The notes below the pieces were generated by a model that saw nothing but the letters and a program-made list of their open reading frames with translations, was not told where the DNA came from and ran no database searches. Below, piece by piece: positions 12,268 to 24,224 of a stretch of 64,000 nucleotides of DNA. This DNA is from Capitulum mitella (Eukaryota > Arthropoda > Thecostraca > Pollicipedomorpha > Pollicipedidae): positions 9,635,767 through 9,699,766 of the forward strand of contig CP099849.1 in the NCBI GenBank assembly GCA_030062745.1, written 5' to 3'. Position 1 is the stretch's first letter. Each line of letters opens with the position of its first letter. Position numbers and translations under genes: made by a program.

Positions 12268-15077
12268 AAACAGACACATCTTCTCAACGAAAATTCCAAT
12301 TTCAATTCGCAGAGTTGCCCTCAGTACTTGTCTTGCTTCGATTTCGGACTAGAATATTCCCGGAATATGTTTGTGAATTCGGGAGATCTTTAGTACGGAA
12401 AATTGGCATATGTTCAAAAACCAATTGCACGCCCAATAACAGTTAACGTATTAAGAGACGGGCCATTTCCCTCTGATCCTCTTTACAAACAATAGCAAAA
12501 GAGACAACGCAAACTGGCTCACGTGTACATAACGGAAGTGTCCAGCTTCACTCGCCGACTGATGCCAACCCGGCGGCTTTGCGAGTCGTTACCAGAAACG
12601 CATTGAAAACATTTTACCTGATGATAACGAGTAAATCCAAAATTTCCAGGCTGGCCAACACGCAGACGTTTTTGACACTCAGAGCAGCCGTAAATATACC
12701 CTTTGCATAAGGGTTCTTCACCCGTCATTGGTGGATTCTCGCCCCGCTGTGGGCGTGTTTACCCGTTGCCTTTACGACAGAACCTCGTGTTAATCGTTTC
12801 GCTTACTCCAGTAAACCAAAAGCCTTCACACGTGTTTTGGGGACCACTAAAAAGCCATCTGACACGTCGTGGACGGATAACGTATTCGTTTCTAAGTTAT
12901 AATTGGAGCAGGTCCGCGTTCCACCAGCATGCGTTATCGTCACCCAACGTCAGCTTCCTAAAAATGCCAATACATGCATTCAAGACTCGTCTTCGATGCC
13001 AAAAATTCTCCCGTCTCGTTTTGTTTTTATATTTTGCGTTACTTTGGCCAATGTGTGGCCACCACGCCACAACCAGTGCATTACTATTTCAATGCAATGC
13101 TGCAACAGAATGAGCATAACGTGAATGCACATCTAAATAAACACGGGATGCTTTATAAAACGACAGAGTTCAGGCCACAGTTCAACTTCATATGAAGAGC
13201 ACTAGGTAGCCACATCGGAAAATGTGCGGCATTTGTAACGAGCCCAAGATGGACACAATGAAAGCACTGTTTTGTATACTTGAGCAAGCGCCTACGCCAA
13301 ACACAGCGTCAACAGTTTCGCAACAATAGTTTTAGGTGACAGCTTATGGTTTGTCAACTGAGCAGGCTGTTCTATTTACACAGGTTACCGGTCGATCGCT
13401 ACACCAATCAATCGGGTGCGCCTCACAAACTCGCGCGCGTTTCATCACTCAAAAACATGGCGCCCCTGTGCGTGCCAAAATCCACCCGAATATATAGGGT
13501 CATTAACTCGCTGATAAATGGTGAAGCGGACACACCGGCGAGTAACCTACTCACATTCTATGAGCCAAACCCGTCACTGGTAACGCGTGGGTTTGAACTC
13601 GGCACGGCAGGGACAACAACACTAGGGGCCGGTATTTTTCTTATCGCTGTCGAGTCGATTGATGTGTTAATTGGAAACACTCTGCAGGGACCTTCAGCTG
13701 CTTCGTAAAATTCATGCAAAACCTTTTTACTCAGGGTTAACTTATCCTACGCAGGTGAAAAAGTTTTCAGTGCGGAAAAGTGGTCGATTACGCTCGGGGC
13801 TACTCATTGTCCCACAGTTATTATGGCAAATGGGTGCCGTCAGTGGGGAAGGGGCGGAGCATATCTCAGCGCCACTCTCAGCATTACTCTCAGCCACATA
13901 CGATGTAAGGAAACCAAAACAGTGTTATGCGGTACAAAATTAACATTTTACACAATTGTGCACGAGATAGCCCACATATCATGCATGCATGCGAAACCTC
14001 ATTTAGCATTCTGCATGGTTATGCATGATACGGCACACATGTGTTTCTAAATCCCGCAGCTGAATGTGAAAGGGAATTCAAATGCTCGGTTGACATTTGA
14101 ATATTTGACAAACGTTCGGATGGAAAATGGTTAGCCAAATATTCTGTTATATATATTATAAATATCTATTATATAATTATATAATTATATAACAGATATT
14201 ATATATAGGTATATAATTATATATATATATAATATATATTAATATAAATATCTGTTATAAATATCCTGTCTGTTATTTGAATCTCGAAATCAAGATTCTC
14301 TGCCGAGTATCTGAATCATTTTAATCCGAATTTTCACCTCTAGTGGAAACGCTCTCGGGCTAGCCGTTCAAGTTCGGGAGCCGTCCAGAGCTTGCTGGAA
14401 TGCTCTCACCGGAAGCCACGTTTTCTATGTAAGGCGCGAGCGGCCGGGGCGGTCAGTTCGTGAAACGCGGTAGAAGGTAATCGCCCAGTCAGTCTGGACT
14501 GAGCATGGTCCTTCAGATTTGGATCGCGCGAGTCCAGCGGACGGCGGCACGTGTCGCCGGCGAGAGACGCGGCGCAGCGGACAGATATCTTCTGATGCGG
14601 AAAATCTGCATTTCACTCAAACACGGGTTGTCCCTTCAATATAGACTTAAAAAAAGCGAAGCAGAGCGACACTTTTACAAGAATACCATGCGGGAAATGT
14701 AACGGTCACAGTTTCTTGGATGGCTCAGTCCTGTTCTGAAAGCAGCTTACACAAACACGGAAAAAACCGGGACATCATTTCATATAATCGGTACATAATT
14801 CGACGTAATCGCATGAGATTCTGAGCTGTTTAAGAAACAGTTATTCCAGAACTGAATGTCGAGTTTGTTAAAAAGGTGGAATGAAACACTTGTTGGTCTG
14901 AATCGTGTTCACTTGTCCGAGGGATGTATGTGTGCTGCGTGGAGCACGCAAAGAGACCGTAGACTTCGGATGACCAGCGAGACCTATGAAAGGGCAGGTC
15001 ATGCAAATGGCGACACAGTATATACACCATTCGTCACCGACGCAGACTGTACGATGCACATGATGTATAAGACATTC
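12268..15077. other. Non-coding stretch with AT-rich palindromes
   Basis: No gene recognised. At about 14143-14265 there is an almost pure A/T segment in which TATAATTATATA and AACAGATATT/AATATCTGTT form nested palindromes. The last 220 bp are similar to sequence beyond copy 6 (about 28560-28721) and are probably the 3' flank of copy 3. Confidence 0.5.
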
Positions 15078-15494
15078 TCAGTAGTGAGTTTTGCAGACCG
15101 CCTTGCAGTGACTGATGTCGGAGAAACGATTTTTGTTGCCGCCGCAGCCGCCGTAGGTGAACTGTTTGCACTTCTTCCCGTCGAAGTAGTAACTGTGGAT
15201 GGCAGCGTCACAGGGCCCGACTACTGCCGGCAGATAGCAGAATTTCGGTCTGCCGCAGCGGCCGCGGCAGCAGCGCCAGTTGCACGCCGTCAGACTTCGA
15301 AAGTTGTTGCCGTTGGGTTGGCAGCCGCCCCAGAAGAACGGCAAACAGGTGCGGCGGACAGGCGAGTAGTACCAGCGGGACACCAGGGCATCGCACGGGC
15401 CAACCTCCATCGGCTGGTAACACCGATTTTTGTGAAGCTTCGCCGTCGCTACGGCCGCCACGGCCAGCACACAGACCAGGAGACACGTCCTCAT
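15078..15494 (-). CDS. Secreted two-domain Kunitz protein (copy 3)
   Basis: Intact single-exon frame of 138 residues. Signal peptide MRTCLLVCVLAVAAVATA at residues 1-18. Domain 1 runs Cys25-Cys75 with spacing 8-15-7-12-3 and a WGGC motif; the linker has the family's extra CC-x3-C cysteines; domain 2 runs Cys86-Cys134 with 13 residues between cysteines 2 and 3. P1 is Asp in both domains (GPCDAL and GPCDAA) instead of the basic residue of copies 2 and 5. Acidic P1 is not expected to inhibit trypsin-like enzymes, so this copy may have another target or a non-inhibitory role; that is inference. Subfamily B with copy 6, sharing its 3' flank. Confidence 0.9.
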   Translation of the reverse strand: MRTCLLVCVLAVAAVATAKLHKNRCYQPMEVGPCDALVSRWYYSPVRRTCLPFFWGGCQPNGNNFRSLTACNWRCCRGRCGRPKFCYLPAVVGPCDAAIHSYYFDGKKCKQFTYGGCGGNKNRFSDISHCKAVCKTHY

Positions 15495-16156
15495 CCTGAC
15501 GGCTCGTGAGGGTAACTGAGGCCTGACTGATGCCTGCAGCGCCCACTGTGGGTGATGTACTGACAAACAAGACAGCTCTGACAAGCCGGGCGGCAGCGGC
15601 AAAGCATGCCTCCCACTCAGACCTCGGGCTCAGGCAGCCACTGACGCATCAAAGACGTCTGCTATACGCTTTGAGGCCCAAAATGGACACGCGTAGCATT
15701 TGTTGGCATGCAGTATGCTTGTTTTCAAATCTTTCGCTAACTCCTTTAATCTACCTCACACTCACACTTTGATAAAGAACAAATTCCTTCGCCAGACTGT
15801 CAGTGGCAAGAAGGTGAAATGAGCTCTGTGGTCGTTGTTTTTAGACTTTATTGGTGAGCGGGGCCGCCTGCCGTCGCAACATGTGCCGACCCTGAAATCA
15901 GGCAGAGCCGCTGCCCGCCATCGCAGTGTTATTCTAACGTCAGGGCTGAGGAGCCGATCCCGAGCGCAGATCGGATTTTTGACAGACATGTGCGGCGGCG
16001 TCGGGGGCAGTCGGGAATAAAGCATGGAAGCACCGGGACGCGTGTGTGAACCTGGCGGGCGAAGGCGCGTCGAGACGCAGCCGGACGAGGCGGATGTCCT
16101 TCTCTCTTGTCACAAGCTCAGCATTCATAATTCCGTGGCCAAACGACCCAGGGTTG

Positions 16157-16255
16157 TCAAGTTCCCAGTATCCCTCGGTAACGGCAACGCTTGCAAAGTT
16201 TCGCCGTGGCCATGGCCGCCACGGCCAGCGCACAGGCCAGGAGACACGTCCTCAT
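16157..16255 (-). pseudogene. Kunitz copy 4, orphan signal peptide
   Basis: The frame opens with the family signal peptide (MRTCLLACALAVAAMATA) and stops after 32 codons, without any Kunitz domain. No canonical splice donor follows, and the stretch to copy 3 holds no detached domain in register. The upstream side keeps a TATA-like box and the conserved upstream motif. I infer a gene that lost its body by deletion; a very short secreted peptide cannot be excluded. Confidence 0.65.
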
Positions 16256-16371
16256 GACGTGCCGACGGCTCATAAAGGCACTTGAGGCCTGGCTGTCGCC
16301 AGACGGACGATTGTGTCTGAATGGAAGGACTCTCACTGATCCTGCGTTCCAGTTTCGTGTCACGTAAGTCT

Positions 16372-16379
16372 ATTATAAA
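16372..16379 (-). promoter_or_regulatory. TATA-like box upstream of copy 4
   Basis: Minus-strand TTTATAAT, about 120 bp before the copy 4 start codon. The R4 transposon begins 58 bp further upstream. Confidence 0.3.
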
Positions 16380-16437
16380 GGGGTCCTCCCGACTACGGGA
16401 CAAAGGTGTGGGCCTGTGACGGACGTGAGTGACGTTT

Positions 16438-18202
16438 GGGTCACTCCACGTGAAATCGCACAAAAGTGACTCGACCCCTTTCGATTTTGATTAATTTAGC
16501 ACAATCATAGTATCTATCGAAAGATAACCAGCCATAAATTTTTAGCCCCCGGTGATCCCTGAAGTCAGAGTTACAGGTCATGTAATGTCAACGATTTTTT
16601 CAGACATTGCATGGCTCAAACACCCATAACTCGGTGACAGATTGTTACAGCAAAGGTGCGATTATCGCCGTTCGAAAGGAAAACGTTCCAGATTTCATAA
16701 CGAAGTTCAATTTTCCGGTAACCTCGGGATGACCTTTGACCTTGACTAGGTCACATGGGACATTTTTGGTTGTAACCAACCATGCTTAATTTGAAATTGC
16801 TTGGCTCGGAGGGTCAAATGCCATGACACCCCTTCATCAATCGACCTCAGCCATCCAGGTCTGACATACCTGTTGTCCATTTTTTTTCATTCCATTTCAT
16901 CTCATTTCCACGAAAGTGAATCCGTCAGGTGCTTCTTTGGTCTTAAAGCCAACTGAAATAATCCTAGTCGTGCCGTGGGACCTTTGGAATGCGAACCAAG
17001 GTCACTGACATCGGTTGACCTTGGATTGCTTGTTGTGGGCCTTGAGCTATGCATAGATTTTTGGGCGCTAATTTCGAATTTCACATCCAGTTGGCGCGCT
17101 TCGAGTCATTTATTTTCAATCCATGTCCCAGATAAAAGTTAATTTTCTGGTTCTTTTTTGCACGGATTTCAATCGTCACCCCTATGCGCTTCTATACCAA
17201 GTTTTTATTTCATTTGTAACTATTCCAACATTCATGGGATGATGTTATGACCAAAAAATCAACACCCTCTAGCTGGCATGGAATTTTCGATGCCCCCAAA
17301 CTCCAATACACCCATAATATAAGTGAAATTTGGAATTAGTGCCCTAGAAAAGTTATGACTGGTCCGTGGCCCAAAGGTTATCCAACGTTAATCGAGACTG
17401 ATGACTTCTGTTGGCCTTCAAAAGGCCCCGATGCACGACTAACATTTTCTCAGTTGGCTTAAAGGAATAAGGAACACCCGGTAGATTCATTTCCGTGGAA
17501 ATGTAAAGAACAGGTATTTTAGATATGGATAGAATGGAATTAAATGGTGGCGCGGTGTCATGACCTTTGACCTTTCTAGTCAAGGAATGTAAAAATAAGC
17601 TGATGTAGAGCAGGCACGCAGGACATTGTGGACACCAAATTGTAGAAAATTCGGAGAAATGAAAAAGCACGAAATCAAGCAATATTCACCAAACAGCCAC
17701 AGGGATACTTTTCAAGTGTCTCTTGGCAGCAGTTAAGGCAAGATATCTAAAGAAGTTTTTATTTGCCCTGAAGCGTTCTTTTTGCAACGCTTACTGCAGG
17801 TACTTACAGACATATTGTGCTGTATTTTCGCAAAGAATCGCGATGGGCAAACATGGTTAAAACCAAAAATGTTCCATATGACCTAGTGAGGTCAAAGGTC
17901 CTCCAGAGGACACTGGACAAAATGGCCCTGGGCATAAAAGCTGTTTTTAAACATTTTTCTTTCAAATGGCGCTGATCGCACCTTTCTGTGACAATCTGTC
18001 TCCGAATTATGGGACATTTGAATCATGCAATGTCTGTAAAAACCGGTGACCTTTCATGACCTGTAACTCTGACCTCAAAGGCTACCCACGGGCTAAAAAT
18101 TGGTGGTTGGCCATTTTTCGATAGACGCTATAAGCCTACCAAATATCGCCAAAAATTAAAAAGGGTCGGGCCAATTCTTGTGCGATTTGACTCGTGGTCC
18201 CC
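16438..18202. mobile_element. R4, 1.76-kb element with long inverted ends
   Basis: The first and last roughly 280 bp are diverged inverted copies of each other: AAATCGCACAA, TATCGAAA, and the TCATG...TGTAA...GACAATCTGTC-type blocks occur near the left end and inverted near the right end. Both tips start with GGG. No coding frame is evident between them. The left tip lies directly against the conserved upstream motif of Kunitz copy 4, so it inserted in that gene's promoter flank. Superfamily unclear. Confidence 0.55.
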
Positions 18203-18648
18203 TTTGGCCCCTTTGTTATACAATGTTTGCAATGTCCAAGGTTTCCCGCCCATGCACCGAACTGGTCAACCAGGCAAGGTTTAGCGTATGGGCTCATCAC
18301 CATAAACACACTCTGTGGCAAAAGTAAGCAATCTCACCTGTACCTTCCCAAGTTTTTAAGGTTTCGTCCAAATGTTTACTTGCGTTTCAAGCTCAAAATA
18401 CAAACCCTTTTTTTCGATTTCATTGAACCCTAGAGCAGCAGCGCAATGATAAGTACTATCGCTGCCTGTCTAAATATTTGAAAAGCTGTTCTTTACATAC
18501 AAATAACTTGGTCTTCAAGCATCGATGGGCTTTTAACATTTACCTCCCGTTAAACTGCATGTCTGCAGTCCCTCCGAAACGGGCCAGCTTTACGCCGACC
18601 CGGATCACGGACAGCTGCTGTTGCTTAGGAGAATGGGCGGCTGCTTCC

Positions 18649-19943
18649 TCAACCCGGCACCGCCTGGCGTGCTTCATTATGCGCGATCGCCTGGGAGTGT
18701 CAAAAAGAGCATTTCCCCTCCCTGTTATTTCAAAATCTAACCGCCAGAGCTGAACTGGTCTGCCACCCATCGATAGCCCTGAGTCTTGTGATGCAAAAAG
18801 TACTATGTTAGCCCTGGTCACGTGACTGATGGCGTCACAGGCCACGTAAAATGCATAGCAAGACGTGGGAAAACTGACACTGGTTCGTACATCATATCAT
18901 CAGCAATACTGGTCTAAGAGCCTTCAGCTGGGTATAAGACCAAAGGTCACGGTCTTCTGCATCAGAAGCATGCCAAAATATTAAAAGATGCGGGGCCAAG
19001 GTCAGCCTACATCAGGTGAAATACCGCTCTTAACCATGTCAAAGATCGATACTTACTTGCTGCCGTTTTGATCCACCTGACCAAAAAGGACGGAAGTGAA
19101 ACCTCATGATAATCAGTTTCGCGTTGTCTGTTTTTTATGCAATCAAAGTCACTCTAGGTCAGGTCAGATAAGGCTGCATTACTCTTCCTAACAAAGAGCA
19201 ATATTTTTTCGCTGGATTCTTAACTGCGTCAAGTACAGAACTGAATTGACATCTCGTGATAATGAAATCTGCCTTGTCTGTTTTTTAGCAGGCCAAGGTT
19301 ACGCCAGGCCAGGACAGACAACGATTTGCTTTATTTTGATTAGGCACAATAATTTCTCTCTGTTGTCACTGAACGATCTTCCAAAGAAAATATTGTATTT
19401 TATTTCGTATTGACATCTACTTATGACTATGGCTATGACCTAACATGACCTCATGATATGACGTAACCTCACGTTGCATTTGGTGAACCTGACTAAGAGG
19501 CGTGTATAGATTTGTTTGTCTGGCTTCAACGATAGGGTGGGCCATCGGCAACCACTTCTATCACCCACGACGCAAACCTGTTCAATTGTCATCATGCATG
19601 TGACCTAGCATGACAGCTAATGTTAGCGCCTCACGGTTTTATATTCTTTTGGGGACCATATCTTACGTAAATCCAAATAATGCATGCATTATATTCTCGA
19701 ATATTATAAAAAAAACGAAACATGTTTGCGCCAACCGAAGAGCCAAAAAAAAGCATGCAGTGGTTCACTTATGGCGTCATATCTCCATGACCTAACTTGG
19801 AAATGATTTTAATGTTAGAATATGTCAAACTGATTGGTGAACAGATTCTGAGAGTTTGGTTGAGTTGGCCCTAACGGTTCAGAGGTTATTCACAAAAAAC
19901 GAAGGGGTGCCCTGTTGGACATTCCCAGGCGGTGCCGGGTTAA
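18649..19943. mobile_element. R2 element, copy b
   Basis: Left tip TCAACCCGGCACCGCC (one base from TTAACCC), right tip ending GGTGCCGGGTTAA. The inverted tips share CCCGGCACCGCCTGG. Homologous to 10988-12267; no coding capacity. Confidence 0.7.
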
Positions 19944-20094
19944 CGCTATGTTCTTTGTTCTTGGAGAGGGCCACGCCTGTTTGGCATGCGTCTTTATCAT
20001 ATTAAGTGTGCTGGGTTTCTCTTGTTCTTTTTCGGCGATACTGTAGGGCGCTGAAATGTGCCGGTTCTTGGTTTAGTTCTGTTTTTTCTTGTTT

Positions 20095-20973
20095 ATCTGA
20101 GGTCACTTTACAAGGTCACGTCAAAGTCAAAAGTCAGTTTGATTTTATAGTACTAATTTCGGCACCATTTTTTGAAATGCTAAACCCGGGATATATGTGA
20201 CGTAGAAGGGTGCCCTCTACTTGTGTATCAAGTTTCAGCTTGATATCAGGTCCGGCCACGGAGCTATGACCTAAAACGTCAATGCGTGTACCCTATCACA
20301 CAAAAGCCGTAAAATGGAATTTTTTAAATAGAGTGAATTTAAATGACTGAAAACGTTTGCAGGCAATATTAAATGCACACGAGATCATTTCAAGTGATTC
20401 CAAGGTCACTGGAGGTCATTTAAAGTGAAAGGTCACAAGCTGATCTGAGGAGCATGTGACCATGGCAGTTCCCCCTTTGTCATGTCCTTGGCACCGCCTA
20501 TGCTAACATTATGCAAACATTGTAATACGATTTGCACTTGTTTAGCGTAACATGGCTAGCAGAAGCAAAAAAAGAATGTTTTTACTTTTTTCGGACATTC
20601 AGTTGTTGAAAAACTAATCCTCCTTTTTTCGAAACCCTATGAATGCCTATGATTATTTTAAAATTTTAGATGTGTGTACCAATGGTAAAATCTTCCATCC
20701 ATAATCTCTAGATTCATGTCAATGTCATTGAAATCGGTCCATAAACAACGGAGTTATAAGAAGTCCAAAAGTGCCTCCCATTTGGATATTTTTGCCTGTA
20801 TCCACCCAAATTTTAAACTTCTTTTTTTAAGTGTAGTTTACGTCATGGCAAATCAATTGCCGTTTGTTGCGATGAAATCGGATGAGTAGTTCTCGAGATC
20901 TCAGGGGGGGGGGGGATCCTCTCCCCTTGCTGGGAATCGGCCATTCCGTGTAGCCCTCCGGGAATAGGGTTAA
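20095..20973. mobile_element. R3 element, inverted and truncated copy
   Basis: The right edge ends CGGGAATAGGGTTAA. Read on the minus strand it follows the full-length copy from 7221 to about 8115, then the match ends, so about 390 bp of the far end is missing. It stands about 150 bp from the end of R2 copy b. Confidence 0.6.
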
Positions 20974-21456
20974 GGTATCTAGTTTTTTTCGAAAATACAG
21001 CAACGTTGCGAGCATTTTTCGAGTGTACTGTTTGGTACGTTTTGGGGGTTTGTTTTCAGATGTTTGTAAAGTGACCTTGTACCCATATGCGCACTTATAA
21101 ACGGCTCCATCCTCGTAAAATTTGTAGTAATTGGTACACAAAAATCATTTCACTGGGGTTGTGAGACACATTGCACGAAGAAAGTATATTTACACTGGTG
21201 ATGAAAGTGGGTTACACCCAAAGCAACACCAAAATGCGCTTTGTTTAGAACGGACCAGATAAGCAAGTGTACCAAGTTAAGACGATGGACGCTGAACACA
21301 AATTTGTCCTCAGCACGTCAGCAAAACCTAAAGTGAAACGTTTCCCCTGGCCAATGTAAAAGCGTCGTCAACTAGGTAACTTCGAAGAAGAACATTTGCT
21401 AATAACGACGTGCGGATCATCGGCTAGCATCAACTGGTCATTGTTTAAGCACGCGT
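20974..21456. other. Spacer and 3' flank of Kunitz copy 5
   Basis: About 21245-21456 is similar to 1985-2197 beyond copy 2, including ACCAAGTTAAG, GCTGAACACAAATTT and CATCGGCTAGCATCA, so the two copies descend from one duplicated unit that includes the 3' flank. Confidence 0.6.
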
Positions 21457-22285
21457 CTAGCGAGACTTGCAGACGGCCCGACATTTTTCAATCGTGGAGA
21501 AACGATTTCGGTTGCCGCCGCAGCCGCCGTAGATGAACTTTTCACACCTCTTGCCGTTGAAATAGTAGCTTGGGATGTAAGCCTTGCAAAGACCTCGAAC
21601 CGGTGACAGATAGCAGAATTTCGGTCTGCCGCAGCGGCCGCGGCAGCAGCGTCCCGTTACACGTCGCCAGGCTTCGGAAGTTGTTTCCGTTGGGCCGGCA
21701 GCCGCCCCACGAGAACGGCAGACAGGTGCGCTGTGCCGCGGAGTAGTACCAGCGGGGTATTGCCGCCCTACAGGGGCCAACCTTTAGCGGCTCATTACAG
21801 CGATGTTTGTGAGGCTTCACCGTCACTATAGCTCCTCCGCAGCGGCCGCCGCTACAGCAATTGTTGCACTCCTCCGCAGTTCGGAAGTTGTTGCCGTTGG
21901 GCTGGCAGCCGCCCCACGAGAACGGCAGGCAGGTGCGCTGTGCCGCGGAGTAATACCAACGGGGTATTGCCGCCCTACAGGGGCCGACCTTCAGCGGCTC
22001 ATTACAACGATGTTTGTGAGGCTTCACCGTCACTATAGGTGCTACGCAGCGGCCTCTGCAGCAGTAAATGTTGCACTCCTTCGCATTTCGGAAGTTGTTT
22101 CCGTTGGGCCGGCAGCCGCCCCACGAGAACGGCAGACAGGTGTGCTGTGCCGCGGAGTAGTACCAACGGGATATTGCCGCCCTGCAGGGGCCAACCTTCA
22201 GCGGCTCATAACATCCACGTTTGCGAAACTTCGCCGTCGCCACGGCTGCCACGCCCAGCACACAGACCAGAAGGCACACCCTCAT
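21457..22285 (-). CDS. Four-domain Kunitz gene with a one-base frameshift (copy 5)
   Basis: Intronless minus-strand gene. Signal peptide [18 protein letters not shown] is followed by three Kunitz domains with WGGC and NGNNF motifs, P1 Arg in all three, joined by linkers containing the IVTVKPHKH motif. Near 21652-21655, after the fifth cysteine of domain 3, a single extra base in a C run (G on the coding strand) shifts the frame, so the uninterrupted frame ends at 21542 after 247 codons. In the other frame the expected tail continues to 21457: the linker and a fourth domain (P1 Lys, 13 residues between cysteines 2 and 3, YGGC, NRNRF). Whether this is a real lesion or a sequencing error in a homopolymer cannot be told from here. 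Subfamily A, closest to copy 2 in signal peptide, 5' and 3' flanks. Confidence 0.85.
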
Positions 22286-22478
22286 CCTGCCGACTCGTGA
22301 GGGTAACTGAGAGCAGGCTGTCGGCTGCGGCACACGCCATCGGCTGCGTGTAGGATCCGCCGAGTACTATGTGCGTGGGCGAGACGCGAGAGGGTGAGAG
22401 CCTTTCGCCGGCCTCGCCTGTCACGGCGGCGTCACTGTCCGCGGTGTGGGCGTCAGCGCAGCCCGTCAAAGGTGTGTA

Positions 22479-22508
22479 GGGCCAGGTGACGGACGGGTGT
22501 GACCTTTT
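22479..22508. promoter_or_regulatory. Conserved upstream motif before copy 5
   Basis: Same motif as at 3017-3045 (GGCCAGGTGACGGACGGGTG then TGACCTTT), about 195 bp before the copy 5 start. Confidence 0.35.
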
Positions 22509-23005
22509 ACGATGACATGTGCAGCGTTAGTCGCCCTCCTCTGACCGCCCAGTAGGGTTCGGTGGCGCGTAGACTCGCCTCAAAACAAGGGAGCTTGGAA
22601 GCGCCTCTCGAAACTGCTATGCATGCACGTTTCATTGGCTTATGGGATTATGCTTACGGTTTTTTATCGAGTCAGAAACCCCAAGGCATGTCAGGATTAG
22701 CCCGCAGAGCAGTACCTACATATCCTTATGGACATTTGCATTACCCCGGTATGTTGGATATTATAATGGAAAACAAATGCTTCTTGATCAATGTGGGTTT
22801 ATGAATGCCTTTTATGAGGCACTGGCGCCCAGTTGAATCATTTATGAACATCTGAAATAAACATGTGCTACCCCGGTTAACTCCGAGAACATACTTCGTG
22901 CATGTGTCAACGTAATTTAGACCAAATGACCACAATGCATTTGGTCGTATCATAGGTTATTGCCACGGATTGTCTGGATTTGGGCAGCAGTATTTGTGTC
23001 CTCGT

Positions 23006-24224
23006 TTAACCCGTCCCCGACTGTGGGGGGCAGTTGACTGCCCCCCTGAGGTTTTTCTGGGATTGCGAGAGAACCAACAAACACAGAGTCACGAAACTTT
23101 GTGTACCTTTTGCTTCATCAATTTTACATCCTTGTGACAAAATTTTGACCTCAGGTCAGGTCAGGTGCCTGAACTAGGTCAGGTGAAACAGACCTATGTT
23201 CAAAAAAAGTTTAGCGCCCTCTAACTTTTTCGCAAAACAAGATATCTCAATAATACTTTCAGGGATTAGTGAACATGATAGATGCAACAAAGCTGTTATC
23301 TCAGATTTTTCGGAACTTTCCGGGTCATTGATTTAAGGTCAAGCCCATTTTTAAGACATGTCGTTTTTTTTTCGGAAATTGACGGAATATTTCATAACAT
23401 TTTTAGTGTGGAGTGAAGCAGACATCTAGTTACCGTCATTGGGCAAAGTGTCAATGACTTCCAGCCATTAACCTTAGGTCACATCACAAATAACTGTAGT
23501 GAGCCAAAATGTACCACCGTCAAAATCGGCGATGAATTACTCAGAATGGGTAGAAAATGGTAGAACTAGCTTGCAAAGACGTAAGTTATACCAGGAACCT
23601 AAAATTTTTTGAAAAATTGCATATTTAGGAAATAAACAGGCTCTCGCGAATAAAGCTCCATCAATTTTGTGGATTAGTAACTAATGAATTTTCCAAAACT
23701 TAAGCATGAAAAACAATCACAAGAACCTCTAAGATCAATAAAATATACATAGATCATCTTTTTTCGCGAAAATCAAGGAACGCTAAAATTAGTTCCCGTC
23801 AATTTGTTAGTGCATACGGCAACAGCGCACGCCTACAGCTGCCGCGAGAAATGCCGTGTTTTTAACTCAACGTTTCGGCGTGTATATCGAACAAATCCGA
23901 GAAATTAGATGTGTACCGGCATTTGCGGACCTTTACTTGTGCGCTGGTGCATTCACCTATGCGTTTTTATTCACAGCCCTTGAGATTCAGGCCATTTCTC
24001 GGTCTCATGCAGTTGGCTATGAGAAAACATATATGAGGTGTAAATTGCTTACATATTATCTAAAACTAAAAATGAGGCCAGTTGCGAGCTCTACTCGTCA
24101 CAAGCTTTCCAACGGTGTGCTTGTTTTTCTCGTGTGACCAACCGTTCGTGAGTTAGAGGGGGTCAACTGCCCCCTCCCCCAGTCGCCCATGTTCGAAACG
24201 GACCGACGGTCGTGCGCGGGTTAA
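23006..24224. mobile_element. R1 element, copy a
   Basis: TTAACCCGTCCCCGACTG at the left edge and GTGCGCGGGTTAA at the right. The tips share CCCGACTG plus a G-rich block and a CAGTTGACTGCC-type motif in inverted orientation. Four copies in the window, all 1.22-1.24 kb with TTAA at both edges, fit a non-autonomous piggyBac-like family. This copy runs in the opposite orientation to copies b, c and d. A frame of about 93 codons (23856-24137) recurs in copy d but is broken in b, so it is probably not coding. Confidence 0.75.

Noticed and set aside
14856..15509. Plus-strand open frame of 217 codons
   Set aside because: Antisense of Kunitz copy 3, as are similar Ala-rich frames opposite copies 5 and 6.
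23856..24137. R1 internal frame as a gene
   Set aside because: Broken by a stop in copy b and degraded in copy c; no known domain.
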